Assembly (NCBI GenBank): GCA_963780675.1 | Contig: CAWACR010000003.1 | Location: 806,001-870,000 of the forward strand | Origin: JAHECE01 sp963780675 | GTDB lineage: Bacteria; Actinomycetota; Actinomycetes; Actinomycetales; JAHECE01 | Length of the DNA stretch: 64,000 nt | Direction: 5' to 3' | In this document: one piece after another, positions 55,778 to 64,000 of the stretch | Numbering within the stretch: the first letter of the stretch is position 1 | How the letters are laid out: the number at the start of each line of letters is the position of its first letter | Notes under the pieces: model-generated | What the model was told of the DNA's origin: nothing | What the model saw: only the letters and a program-made list of their open reading frames with translations | Database searches by the model: none | Position numbers and translations under genes: made by a program

Positions 55778-56809
55778 GTGGATATCCGTTCGTCGCGGTG
55801 GGGGAGTGCCATGGCTCGTCGGGGGGCGATGTGGTTCGCCGCGCTGGCGGTTGCGGTGACGCTCGCCGGGTGCGGCGGCCCGGTCGACGAGGCCTCGTCC
55901 GCGGCCGAACGGGACACCGCGGCCATCGAGGCCACGACGGCGCCGGCCACGGCGTCGGGCTCACCCTCCCCGACGTCGCCCACCGGTGAGCCCGAACCCA
56001 CGACGAGCCCCCCTCGGACGAACCGGGCACAGGCGCCGGGGGACGTTGAGGTCGAGGGTCTGGCGTACGTGCCGTGGGGGCCCGACGACCCGCCCGTCCC
56101 GCAGCGCTACGCGAGCCTCGCGGCGTCGTCGTCGGCCTCCGCGCGGTGCGACGACGCCCAGGCCGCGCAGATTGCGGGCGCCTTCTGGGACCTCGCCGTG
56201 AGCGTGTGCCGCGCCGTCGCGGGGCAGGCGGCGTGGCCGAGCACGACCGCCGTCCCGGCGCCCCCGCCCGCGGCCAACGCCTACGAGGCATGCCTCGACG
56301 CCGAGGTGGCCGCGATGCTGCAGCGCGCCCTGCGCTGGCACGCCGCCAACCCGCAGACGACGCCGCGGGTCCGGTATGCCGCCTCCGGCGCGCTGTCGCC
56401 GTGCCAGACGAAGGTCTTCGAGGCCCGGGTCATCTCGGCGTCGGACGGGCTGTACCCGGGCGACGTCCCCGCCGGGCAGCTCGCCGTCCTCGTCTTCGCC
56501 GGAAGCGCCGACGCCGACTCGACGGTGACGGTGGCCGGCCGGCCGGCCGAGGTGGTCCTCGCAGTGCCCTCCAGCGGCGCCGCGACGCTCGTGGTCCTCG
56601 TGGCGGCGCCCGCGCAGGCCACGACGGCGCCGGTTGCCGTCGCCACGACGAGGGGGGTGCTGACCTCGACCGTCGCCCTGCCCGCCGGCACGCAGACCGG
56701 GAGCGCGCAGACGCCGCCCGCGAGCGGAGGCGCGACGCCGTCGTCGTCACCCTCCGGCGGCACTCCCTCAGCACCGACGACGTCGCCCGCCGGCACCACC
56801 TCGCCATGA
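55778..56809 (+). CDS. Putative lipoprotein with Ser/Thr/Pro-rich ends
   Basis: A 343-residue protein of unknown family. The N-terminus (ARRGAMWFAALAVAVTLAGC) is a lipoprotein signal with the lipobox LAGC. A Thr/Pro/Ser spacer of about 50 residues follows, then a folded part (VEVEGLAYVPWGPDDPPVPQ to about residue 290) with four cysteines (RCDDAQ, VCRAV, ACLDAE, PCQTK), then another Ser/Pro/Thr tail. GTG 55778 has GGAGG at 55768-55772; GTG 55772 is an alternative. It is divergent from the CHAT operon and overlaps the membrane-protein gene by ATGA. Confidence 0.75.
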   Translation: MDIRSSRWGSAMARRGAMWFAALAVAVTLAGCGGPVDEASSAAERDTAAIEATTAPATASGSPSPTSPTGEPEPTTSPPRTNRAQAPGDVEVEGLAYVPWGPDDPPVPQRYASLAASSSASARCDDAQAAQIAGAFWDLAVSVCRAVAGQAAWPSTTAVPAPPPAANAYEACLDAEVAAMLQRALRWHAANPQTTPRVRYAASGALSPCQTKVFEARVISASDGLYPGDVPAGQLAVLVFAGSADADSTVTVAGRPAEVVLAVPSSGAATLVVLVAAPAQATTAPVAVATTRGVLTSTVALPAGTQTGSAQTPPASGGATPSSSPSGGTPSAPTTSPAGTTSP

Positions 56810-57861
56810 CAGACCCGACCTCGTCGGAACGTGCGGCGTCGGACGCCCCGCCGTCCGGATACCCGCTGCCCGGAAGCGCGCTGCCCGGATTCCCTCCACC
56901 GGAACCGCTGCTGATGGAGGGCGTTCCACCGATCGAGGGCGTCCCACCGCGCGGCGTGAGCAGGGAAGACGTGTTCTCTCTGCTCGGCTCCCTCGGCGCC
57001 GTCCTGACAATCGTCACGGCGGTGATGTTCTACTTCGGCTGGCAACGCAGCGCCGTCCAGGCACAGGCGATGAGCATCGACGTCAGCCTGTTCGGCTTCA
57101 CCTCGCAGGACTACATCCTGCGGAGCATCAGCGCGCTCTACATCCCGCTGCTCGTCCTCGCGGCACTGGCGCTGGGATGGTTATGGATCCACGCACAGGT
57201 GCTCCGGTTCCTCGGGTCCGACGCACTCGCCGCCGGGACCCGCCGCGAGGAGGCGGCGGCCGTGTGGTCCCGGCGCGTCGCGGTGGTCTGCGGCGCCGTG
57301 GCCGCCGCGTGCGTCGTCTTCGCGCTCCTGGCGGGGTCGACGGCGCCGCCCGGGCCGGTCATCTGGCTCGCGACCGCCCTCCGCCCCCGGCAGTGGGTGG
57401 TGCCGCTGGTCCTCGTCACCACCACGCTCGCCTCCGCCTACGCCTGGTGGTTCCATCGCCGACTCCGACCTTCCCGCGCGCTGGACCGGTCCCTCTGGCG
57501 CTCGCTCCTGCCCGCCGTGCTGGTGGCGGGCACGGTGACGCTGGGCGTGTTCTGGGTGATCGAGGAGTACGCGTCCGCCGTCGGGCGCGGGTACGCGGGC
57601 CGGCTCGCGGCGAACGTGGACTCCCTCGCGCGGGCTGTCGTCATCAGTCCCTACCCGCTGGGGATCGAGGCGCCCGGCGTCGAGGAGGAGGTCCTCGGGG
57701 TCGAAGGCACGTCCGAGGCCCTCTACCGCACGACCGGGCTGCGGCTCCTCGCCCGGTCCGGGGGCAAGGTGATCCTGGTCCACGACGGCTGGGCCCCCGG
57801 GGTCGGGACCGTCGTCGTCCTGGCCGACTCCGAGGCGCTCACCTGGCAGTTCTCCCGATGA
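56806..57861 (+). CDS. Four-helix membrane protein, function unknown
   Basis: A 351-residue protein. The first 55 residues are Pro/Gly-rich (PLPGSALPGFPPPEPLLMEG), followed by four membrane segments: about 66-86 (VLTIVTAVMFYFGW), 112-130 (LYIPLLVLAALALGWLW), 160-180 (VVCGAVAAACVVFALLAG) and 195-215 (WVVPLVLVTTTLASAYAW), with a fifth near LLPAVLVAGTVTLGVFWVI. The C-terminal 110 residues form a soluble domain. No family is recognised. Its start overlaps the lipoprotein stop (ATGA), so the two are likely partners at the envelope. Confidence 0.75.
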   Translation: MTDPTSSERAASDAPPSGYPLPGSALPGFPPPEPLLMEGVPPIEGVPPRGVSREDVFSLLGSLGAVLTIVTAVMFYFGWQRSAVQAQAMSIDVSLFGFTSQDYILRSISALYIPLLVLAALALGWLWIHAQVLRFLGSDALAAGTRREEAAAVWSRRVAVVCGAVAAACVVFALLAGSTAPPGPVIWLATALRPRQWVVPLVLVTTTLASAYAWWFHRRLRPSRALDRSLWRSLLPAVLVAGTVTLGVFWVIEEYASAVGRGYAGRLAANVDSLARAVVISPYPLGIEAPGVEEEVLGVEGTSEALYRTTGLRLLARSGGKVILVHDGWAPGVGTVVVLADSEALTWQFSR

Positions 57862-58064
57862 GGACACATCACGAGCAAGGGGACACGCAGACGGCGGCGA
57901 ACGGCGCGACGGTGGTGACGGACCGCGGCCGGGCGACGAGCGGCCGGCCGCGGCCGCGTGCGGGCGCCAGGGAGTCGGGCGACGACGTGGCCGGTTGCCG
58001 AGACTGCGCCTTGCCTGGCACGGAGGCGTCGGTAGTGTTCGGTTTCTCAGCGCAGCGAGAGCCG

Positions 58065-58070
58065 TTATAC
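58065..58070 (+). promoter_or_regulatory. Candidate -10 box for the GMC oxidoreductase operon
   Basis: TTATAC lies 16 nt before the ATG at 58087, after about 200 bp without a gene (57862-58064, in which I see nothing else). No clear -35. A GGGGGG ribosome site follows. Confidence 0.4.
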
Positions 58071-58086
58071 GGGTGGGGGGCTGTTC

Positions 58087-60495
58087 ATGCCGCGGAATTC
58101 GAGTGACGCCACGGGGGCGACCAGGACGACCGACGGGGTCGAGTACTGCGACGCCGTCGTCGTGGGGTCGGGCTTCGGGGGGTCCGTCGCTGCCTACCGG
58201 ATGGCCGAGGCCGGGCGCTCGACCATCGTGCTCGAGCGTGGCCAGCCCTACCCGCCCGGTAGCTTCGCACGGAACCCGTACGAGATGAGCCGGGCCTTCT
58301 GGGAGCCCAAGGACAACCTGTTCGGGTTGTTCGACGTCCGCTCCTTCCGCAAGCTCGAGGCGATCGTCTCCAGCGGCCTCGGCGGCGGCTCCCTGATCTA
58401 CGCCAACGTGCTCCTGCGCAAGGACGAGAACTGGTTCGTCCACGACTCCCCGCTGCCCGGCGGTGGGTACGAGAACTGGCCGATCGGACGCGAGGACCTC
58501 GATCGTCACTACGACGTGGTCGAGAAGATGCTCACGCCGCAGCCCTCGCCCTACCCGGACCTGCCCAAGAGCAAGGCCCTGCGTGAAGCCGCGCAGAAAC
58601 TCGGTCTCGAGACCTTCCACCCGCCGCTCGCCGTCACGTTCGGCGCCCCGGGCGCCGAGGCCGCGCCGAAGCAGGTCATCCCCGAGCCGGAGTACGGCAA
58701 CATCCACGGCCTTACGCGCCTGACGTGCCGTCTGTGCGGCGAGTGCGACATCGGCTGCAACGAGGGATCCAAGAACACCTTGGACCACACCTACCTCTCG
58801 GCAGCGAAGTACCACGGCGCGGACATCCGCACGCTTGCCGAGGCCACGGGCATCGTGCCCCTCGACGGTGGTGGCTTCGAGGTCACGTACACGCAGTACG
58901 GGTCCGATCCCGACGACGACGGCCTCCGCTCCCGGACCACCCGCCGGATCCGCTGCGCCAACCTGTTCCTGGGCGCCGGGACGTTCGGCACCACCGCGCT
59001 CCTGCTGCGCAACCGGGTCAACCTCCCCGGACTGGGCCGGGCGCTCGGAACGCGGTTCAGCGGCAACGGCGATCTCCTCACCTTCGCGATGGGCGCGCGC
59101 GCCGAGCGGCCCTCCGGCGCGGTCCGGCTGATCGACGGGAGCTACGGGCCCGTGATCACGACGGCGATCCGCGTGCCCGACGCGGCCGACGCCGGCGGTG
59201 ACGGCCGCGGGTACTACGTGCAGGAGGCGGGCTTCCCCGAGTTCGCCAACTGGCTCATCGAGACGACCCGCGTGACCTCGTCGCTGACGAGATCGGTGTC
59301 CGCGGCCAAGGAGCTGCTGAAACACCGCTTCGGCTCGCGGTTCGAGTCGACGATCTCGGCCGAGGTCGCCCGCATGGTCGGCGAGGGGATGCTCGGCAGC
59401 AGCGCGCTGCCGCTCCTGGGGATGGGCCGGGACGTGGCGGACGGGAAGATCAGGCTGCGCGACGGCGAGCTCGACGTCGACTGGACCTCCGCCACGTCGA
59501 TGTCGTACTTCTCGGCGATGCGGGACACGATGCGCGCCATCTCCGACTCGCTGCTGGCGTCCTTCCACGACAACCCGCTCTGGTGGACCAAGCGCGTGGT
59601 CACGGTGCACCCGCTCGGTGGCGCACCGATGGGCCGGCACATCCACGAGGGCGTGGTCGACTCGTTCGGCGAGACGTTCGCCTACCCCGGCCTGTTCGTG
59701 GTCGACGGCGCCCTCATGCCGGGCCCGGTGGGTGCGAACCCCAGCCTGACTATCGCCGCGGTCGCCGACCGGGCGTCCGACCACGTCCTCTCCCGGCCCA
59801 AGGCCAAGCGACCGAAGGCGGCCAAGGCGGGGGCGCCGTCGTCGGCACCGCTACCCGACGCCCCGCTCGAGGGCCGCAGCGTGCGCTTCACGGAGCAGAT
59901 GAAGGGGTACGTCGCCCTCGGTGAGAAGGACCCGGTGACCGGGTGGCAGAAAGCCCGGCAGCTGGGACACCGGTTCATGTTCGAGCTCACGATCGAGGTG
60001 CCGGACGTCGAGCGGTTCGTCGACGCCGGCGACCACCCTGGCACGGCCGAGGGCTACGTCCGGTGCGAGCTGCTGGGCGGTCGACTCCCGGTGGAGCGAG
60101 GCTGGTTCAACCTGTTCGTCCCGACCGCCGAGGCAGGGACCCGCGAGATGCGGTACCGGCTGTGGCTGCACGACATCGCGGGCGCGCCGGTCACGATGTA
60201 CGGGTTCAAGGAGGTGCGCGACGACGCCGGTCTGGACGTCTGGCGCGACACCTCGACGCTCTACATCACCCTGATCGCGGGGCACGTGCCTCCGGGCGGG
60301 GAGGGCGAGGTGCTCGGCGCGGGCGTCCTGCGGATCCTGCCGAAGGACTTCGCCAAGCAGCTGACGACCTTCCGGTCGTCGGGTCAGGGGAGGCTGGGGT
60401 CTCTGGCGGCGTTCGGGCAGTTCTTCGGCACGTCGCTGAAGGACGTCTACCTGGCGCCGTCGTCCCCGTCGACGTCGGGAGGCCGCGATGACTGA
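58087..60495 (+). CDS. GMC-type flavin oxidoreductase (cholesterol-oxidase-like)
   Basis: An 802-residue FAD enzyme. The dinucleotide-binding motif is DAVVVGSGFGGSVAAYRMAE (residues 23-42), followed by SSGLGGGSLIYANVLLRKDE, the Cys cluster TCRLCGECDIGCNEGSKNT and the GMC C-terminal VTVHPLGGAPMGRHI with PGLFVVDGALMPGPVGANPS. These match the bacterial cholesterol/sterol oxidase-like branch. The last 200 residues (from about 600, after a Lys/Ala/Pro linker) are an additional beta-rich domain (RFMFELTIEVPDVERFVDAG; MRYRLWLHDIAGAPVTMYGF) not found in simple GMC enzymes. The stop overlaps the hydrolase gene by 8 bp. Substrate unknown. Confidence 0.88.
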   Translation: MPRNSSDATGATRTTDGVEYCDAVVVGSGFGGSVAAYRMAEAGRSTIVLERGQPYPPGSFARNPYEMSRAFWEPKDNLFGLFDVRSFRKLEAIVSSGLGGGSLIYANVLLRKDENWFVHDSPLPGGGYENWPIGREDLDRHYDVVEKMLTPQPSPYPDLPKSKALREAAQKLGLETFHPPLAVTFGAPGAEAAPKQVIPEPEYGNIHGLTRLTCRLCGECDIGCNEGSKNTLDHTYLSAAKYHGADIRTLAEATGIVPLDGGGFEVTYTQYGSDPDDDGLRSRTTRRIRCANLFLGAGTFGTTALLLRNRVNLPGLGRALGTRFSGNGDLLTFAMGARAERPSGAVRLIDGSYGPVITTAIRVPDAADAGGDGRGYYVQEAGFPEFANWLIETTRVTSSLTRSVSAAKELLKHRFGSRFESTISAEVARMVGEGMLGSSALPLLGMGRDVADGKIRLRDGELDVDWTSATSMSYFSAMRDTMRAISDSLLASFHDNPLWWTKRVVTVHPLGGAPMGRHIHEGVVDSFGETFAYPGLFVVDGALMPGPVGANPSLTIAAVADRASDHVLSRPKAKRPKAAKAGAPSSAPLPDAPLEGRSVRFTEQMKGYVALGEKDPVTGWQKARQLGHRFMFELTIEVPDVERFVDAGDHPGTAEGYVRCELLGGRLPVERGWFNLFVPTAEAGTREMRYRLWLHDIAGAPVTMYGFKEVRDDAGLDVWRDTSTLYITLIAGHVPPGGEGEVLGAGVLRILPKDFAKQLTTFRSSGQGRLGSLAAFGQFFGTSLKDVYLAPSSPSTSGGRDD

Positions 60496-61555
60496 CACCA
60501 CGACGGCGCCCCGCCGGGGCGACGGAATCCGCCCCGGGCACCGGGGCGACGTCCACTTCTTCAGCGCCGACGACGGCCTGGGCCTGACCCTGATCCGCGT
60601 CCGCGGCGAGGCGGAGCCCACCAAGGGGCCGGTCCTGCTCGTCCACGGCGCGGGCGTGCGCGCGGAGCTGTTCCGACCGCCGGTGGACACCACGATCGTG
60701 GACGCCCTGGTCGAGGACGGCTTCGACGTCTGGCTCCTGAACTGGCGGGCATCGATCGACATCGGCCCGGTGCCGTGGACGCTCGACGACGCCGCGGCCT
60801 ACGACCACCCGGCCGCCGTCCGGTACGTCCTGGCGCAGACGGGGGCATCGACCGTCAAGGCCGTCGTGCACTGCCAGGGGTCGACGTCGTTCTGCATGAG
60901 CGCGGTCGCCGGTCTCCTGCCCGAGGTCGACGTCATCGTGGCCAACGCGGTGTCGCTGCACCCGGTGATCCCGGCCTTCTCGCGGTTCAAGATCGGCGCT
61001 CTGGTCCCGGTCATGCAGCGGCTCACGCCGTACCTCAACCCCGCGTGGGGCGACGGCCCGGACACCCTGTTCTCGCACCTGGCCCGGGGCGCCGTGATGG
61101 CCACCCACTGGGAGTGCGACAACCCCGTGTGCCGGATGGTGAGCTTCACCTACGGCTCGGGCCGGCCGGCGCTGTGGCGCCACGAGAACCTCAACGAGGC
61201 GACGCACGAGTGGCTGCGTGGGGAGTTCGCCGAGGTGCCGATGAGTTTCTTCGCCCAGATGCGCGCGTGCGTGGAGGCGGGGCAGCTGGTCTCGGTGTCG
61301 AAGCGGCCGGGGCTCCTTCCCCGCTACGCCGACCGCGCGCCGTTGACCGACGCCCGCTTCGCGCTGTTCGCCGGTGCCCACAACCGGTGCTTCCTCCCCG
61401 AGAGCCAGGACCGGACCTTCGCTTTCCTCCGGGAGCACCGGCCCGGGAAGGACTCGCTGCACGTCCTGCCGGACTACGGTCATCTGGACGTGTTCTTCGG
61501 CAAGAACGCGCACCGCGACGTGTTCCCGTTGATGCTCGACGAGCTGAACCGGTGA
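60488..61555 (+). CDS. Alpha/beta-hydrolase paired with the GMC oxidoreductase
   Basis: A 355-residue hydrolase: VLLVHGAGVRAELFRPP (oxyanion HG), FDVWLLNWRASIDI, nucleophile elbow KAVVHCQGSTSFCMSAVAG with Ser, and a final His in VLPDYGHLDVFFGK. The elbow CQGSTS matches lipases acting on hydrophobic esters and the N-terminal half resembles the lipase/steryl-esterase group. The gene overlaps the GMC oxidoreductase gene by 8 bp, so a linked function such as ester hydrolysis before alcohol oxidation is reasonable but inferred. Confidence 0.85.
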   Translation: MTDTTTAPRRGDGIRPGHRGDVHFFSADDGLGLTLIRVRGEAEPTKGPVLLVHGAGVRAELFRPPVDTTIVDALVEDGFDVWLLNWRASIDIGPVPWTLDDAAAYDHPAAVRYVLAQTGASTVKAVVHCQGSTSFCMSAVAGLLPEVDVIVANAVSLHPVIPAFSRFKIGALVPVMQRLTPYLNPAWGDGPDTLFSHLARGAVMATHWECDNPVCRMVSFTYGSGRPALWRHENLNEATHEWLRGEFAEVPMSFFAQMRACVEAGQLVSVSKRPGLLPRYADRAPLTDARFALFAGAHNRCFLPESQDRTFAFLREHRPGKDSLHVLPDYGHLDVFFGKNAHRDVFPLMLDELNR

Positions 61556-61627
61556 GAAGCACCGGCTGAGACGCTCTCCGAACCTCCGGGGAAAGGCGGC
61601 GGTCTCGGGATCGGAGGTCGTGGGGTC

Positions 61628-62560
61628 GTGGCTGTCGTCGAGGTCGAGCACCTGCGCAAGGCGTACGGGGCGCTCGTCGCCGTCGACGACGTCGGCTTCG
61701 CCGTCGCGCGCGGTGAGATCGTCGGCATCCTCGGCCCGAACGGCGCCGGCAAGACGACGGCGGTGGAGTGCGTGACGGGCGTGCGTGTTCCCGATGCCGG
61801 GACCGTCCGCGTGCTCGGCCTGGACCCGCAGGTGGACCGTCGCGAGGTGCGCGAGCGCGTCGGGGTGCAGCTGCAGGAGAGCGCGCTGCCGGCCAAGCTG
61901 CGCGTTGGCGAGGCCCTCGAGCTGTACCGCTCGTTCTACCGCCACCCGGCCGACGTCGGAGAACTCGTCGAGGCCCTCGGCCTCGCCGACAAGCAGCGCG
62001 CCTACTTCAGGGACCTCTCGGGGGGGCAGAAGCAACGGCTCGCGATCGCGCTCGCCCTGATCGGCCGACCCGAGATCGCGGTGCTCGACGAGCTGACCAC
62101 CGGCTTGGACCCCCAGGCGCGGCGCGACGTGTGGGACTTCGTCGAGGTGCTGCGCGTCCGAGGGGTGACGGTCCTGCTTGTCACCCACTCCATGGAGGAG
62201 GCGGAGCGGCTCTGCGACCGCGTGCTGCTGATCGACGAGGGCCGGGTCGTCGCGGCGGGCACACCCTCCGACCTGGCCGCCCGGGTGACCGGGGGAACCT
62301 TGGTGCGGTTCCGACCGTCCGCACCGGTCGAGGACGCGGTGCTGACCCGCCTCCCCACGGTGAGCGCCGTCGTCCGTCAAGGCGAGGATGTGGTCGTCAG
62401 CGGATCGGGGGACGTCGTGACGGACGTGGTCCTCGCTCTCGACGCGGCAGGCAGCCGTGCCACCGCCGTTCGCGTCGAGGCCGCGACGCTCGAGGACGCG
62501 TTCATCGCTCTCACCGGGCACCGGCTCCACGAACCGGAGGGACGGGTCGGACGGACATGA
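61628..62560 (+). CDS. ABC-2 exporter ATP-binding protein
   Basis: A 310-residue ATPase of the DrrA/NodI type: Walker A GPNGAGKTTAVE, Q-loop VGVQLQESALPAKL, signature LSGGQKQRLAIALAL, Walker B IAVLDELTTGLDPQ and switch His LLVTHSMEEAE. After residue 215 a C-terminal domain typical of drug or lipid exporters follows. GTG 61628 starts 72 bp after the hydrolase gene. Its end overlaps the permease gene by ATGA. The exported substrate cannot be inferred. Confidence 0.93.
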   Translation: MAVVEVEHLRKAYGALVAVDDVGFAVARGEIVGILGPNGAGKTTAVECVTGVRVPDAGTVRVLGLDPQVDRREVRERVGVQLQESALPAKLRVGEALELYRSFYRHPADVGELVEALGLADKQRAYFRDLSGGQKQRLAIALALIGRPEIAVLDELTTGLDPQARRDVWDFVEVLRVRGVTVLLVTHSMEEAERLCDRVLLIDEGRVVAAGTPSDLAARVTGGTLVRFRPSAPVEDAVLTRLPTVSAVVRQGEDVVVSGSGDVVTDVVLALDAAGSRATAVRVEAATLEDAFIALTGHRLHEPEGRVGRT

Positions 62561-63312
62561 GGGATCTGCCCCGGGCCGCGTTCCGTCGCCTCGTGACCAC
62601 GGAGGCGAGGCTCGCCTGGCGTCAACCGGCCGTCCTCCTGTGGGGGCTGGGCCTGCCGGTGGCGACCGTGATCGTGCTGGGTAACATCCCGGGGCTGCGG
62701 CGCTCCCAGGAGGTGCTGGGCGGGGCCACCTTCTTCGACGTCTACGTGCCGACCCTCATGGTGCTCGTGCTCTGCATTCTCGGCGTCCTCGTGCTGCCCG
62801 TACCGCTCGCGACCTACCGCGAGCTCGGAGTCCTGCGGCGCATCTCGACCACGCCCGTCCCGCCGTCCCGGGTCCTCGCGGCGCAGCTGGTCGTCAACCT
62901 CGCCCTGGCCGCGCTCACGCTGACGCTCATCGTCGTCATCGCGACGGCCGCCTTCGGGATGCCGCTGCCCCGCCAGATGCCGGGGTTCCTGCTCACGATG
63001 CTGCTGACCGCCCTGTGCCTCTTCTCCCTCGGGCTGTGCGTGGCCGCCGTCGCGCGCACCGCCCGGGCGGCCGTCGCCGTCGGCAACGCGATCTTCTTCC
63101 CGCTGGCGTTCGCCGCCGGTCTGTGGGTGCCGCAGCCGATGATGCCGCCGCTCCTGCGCGGCATCAGCCAAGCCATGCCGACGGGAGGCGCGGTCGAGGC
63201 CCTGAATGCCTCCTTGTCGGGGGCGTTCCCACCGGCCCTCCCCCTGCTGGCGCTTGCCGCCTATTCCGCCGCCTTCGCCACGATCGCCACGAAAACGTTC
63301 CGGTGGGAGTAG
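62557..63312 (+). CDS. ABC-2 exporter permease
   Basis: A 251-residue ABC-2 type membrane protein with six segments, such as LMVLVLCILGVLVLPVPLAT and VAVGNAIFFPLAFAAGLWVP, and the conserved LGVLRRISTTPVPPSRVLAA loop near segment 3. The PLAFAAGLWVPQPMMPPLLR motif is typical of DrrB-like permeases. It forms a transporter with the preceding ATPase. Confidence 0.92.
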   Translation: MRDLPRAAFRRLVTTEARLAWRQPAVLLWGLGLPVATVIVLGNIPGLRRSQEVLGGATFFDVYVPTLMVLVLCILGVLVLPVPLATYRELGVLRRISTTPVPPSRVLAAQLVVNLALAALTLTLIVVIATAAFGMPLPRQMPGFLLTMLLTALCLFSLGLCVAAVARTARAAVAVGNAIFFPLAFAAGLWVPQPMMPPLLRGISQAMPTGGAVEALNASLSGAFPPALPLLALAAYSAAFATIATKTFRWE

Positions 63313-63320
63313 GCCGTGCG

Positions 63321-64000
63321 TCACGACGCGGCGACGAACGCCGAGTCGAGCCGGGCGCCGTCGGCATGGCCTGCGCGGGCGCTAGCGGCGCGGCGGCGCA
63401 CGTCGAGCGTCGTGGGACCGCGACCGAGCGCCGCCGCCGAGCCGCCGGGGCGGACCACCTGCACGTGCGCGCCGTCGGCCCGAAGGCTCTCGACCTCCGC
63501 GGCGAGGCCTCCCCGGTCGAGCGGCGCGAGGATCAGCACCTCGTCGAACCCGGTCGCGAGGTCGGCGTTGGTCGGTGACGCGCTTCCGCCGTCGCCGTAG
63601 CGGTGCCCGTCGATCATCACCGATCCGACCACGACGGGTACCGCCGTGCTGGCGGCGATCGCCCGCTCGAGTGGGGTCCCGGAGCGGTGCTCGAAGGTCG
63701 CTCGAGATCCGCTCGCGAGGTGCAACGCCGTCACGACCAGCGGCGTCGGCCAGTCCTGCACCGGGCCGAGTTCGCGAGCGAGATACTCGACCCAGCGCGG
63801 GCTGTCGTCGGAGCCGGAGGCCATCAGGAGGTCGCCGAGCCGTGCGGCGTCAGCCGCAGTGACCGCCCGACCGGAGCGGCGGGTCAGGAGAGTCGTGCCG
63901 AGTTCGTGCGCCGAGCGAGGGCCGCGAGCGAGGGCGAAGCGTCCCACGGCCGCCAGTCCCGCTGTCGCGGTCCACGCGTGGGGCATCCAACCCAGCCCCG
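63321..64000 (-). CDS. Patatin-like phospholipase, N-terminus beyond the window
   Basis: The 3' part of a patatin-type lipid acyl hydrolase. It includes TPLVVTALHLASGSRATFEH, the strand AIAASTAVPVVVGSVMIDGHRYGDGGSASPTNADLA split here as two pieces: the catalytic Asp is in YGDGGSASP, the family's DG(G/A) motif. The nucleophile GxSxG should lie upstream, past base 64000. The frame is open to the window edge. It is convergent to the ABC transporter genes with 8 bp between stops. Confidence 0.85.
   Translation of the reverse strand, partial: GLGWMPHAWTATAGLAAVGRFALARGPRSAHELGTTLLTRRSGRAVTAADAARLGDLLMASGSDDSPRWVEYLARELGPVQDWPTPLVVTALHLASGSRATFEHRSGTPLERAIAASTAVPVVVGSVMIDGHRYGDGGSASPTNADLATGFDEVLILAPLDRGGLAAEVESLRADGAHVQVVRPGGSAAALGRGPTTLDVRRRAASARAGHADGARLDSAFVAAS

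Overview
The window is very GC-rich with mostly GTG/ATG starts, tight ATGA-type overlaps and actinobacterial families throughout (PASTA Ser/Thr kinase, PPi-dependent phosphofructokinase, class II DAHP synthase, DUF4192, group 1 sigma factor with a long Ala/Pro/acidic N-terminus). It fits a high-GC actinomycete chromosome; a Cellulomonas-like genus is my guess from gene content, not something the sequence proves. From memory, the order trpD / DEDDh-GIY-YIG protein / fadD / acyltransferase / class II DAHP synthase / Ser-Thr kinase / polyprenyl synthase (positions 1-16000) parallels the Mycobacterium tuberculosis Rv2192c-Rv2173 neighbourhood.

Layout. 1-16 kb: housekeeping block (trpD 3' part, Lrp-type ligand-binding protein, nuclease, FadD, ROK glucokinase, acyltransferase, PPi-PFK, DAHP synthase, Mo-cofactor oxidoreductase, PASTA kinase, LysM transglycosylase, polyprenyl synthase). 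16-22 kb: DUF4192 gene and the glycine cleavage genes gcvT-gcvH-gcvP. 22-23.6 kb: the principal sigma factor. 23.6-29.5 kb: a decayed integrated element bounded by an exact 20-bp repeat of the last bases of sigA; it holds a MobF relaxase N-terminus, relics of several IS families, a broken tyrosine recombinase, a broken higBA toxin-antitoxin pair and two small intact orphan genes. 29.6-33.6 kb: a frameshifted acyl-CoA synthetase, a near-intact 1.36-kb DDE insertion sequence, an IS110 relic and a SixA-like phosphatase. 33.8-42.3 kb: an NdvB-type cyclic beta-glucan synthase of about 2,800 codons with two frameshifts. 42.5-50 kb: S4 protein, adenylate kinase, pstSCAB behind a PHO box, a regulator with a degenerate receiver, and an arsR-acr3 arsenite module. 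50-58 kb: a four-gene operon of an alpha/beta hydrolase, two CHAT proteins (one lacking its catalytic Cys) and a third caspase/gingipain-like protein, with a divergent lipoprotein/membrane-protein pair. 58-64 kb: GMC oxidoreductase, alpha/beta hydrolase, ABC-2 exporter and a patatin-like lipase cut by the window end.

How things fit together. Phosphate uptake, its wing-helix regulator and arsenite efflux lie on one strand with short or negative spacing; arsenate is a phosphate mimic, so the pairing makes sense. The CHAT/caspase/hydrolase operon is the best candidate here for an uncharacterised system: three dyad-type protease folds, one apparently catalytically dead, plus a serine hydrolase, all translationally coupled, with a structured leader and a divergent envelope-protein pair. 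Several otherwise well-conserved long genes (LysM transglycosylase, acyl-CoA synthetase, ndvB) each carry one or two single-base frameshifts. Because they lie outside the decayed element, sequencing error is a real alternative to pseudogenisation for them.
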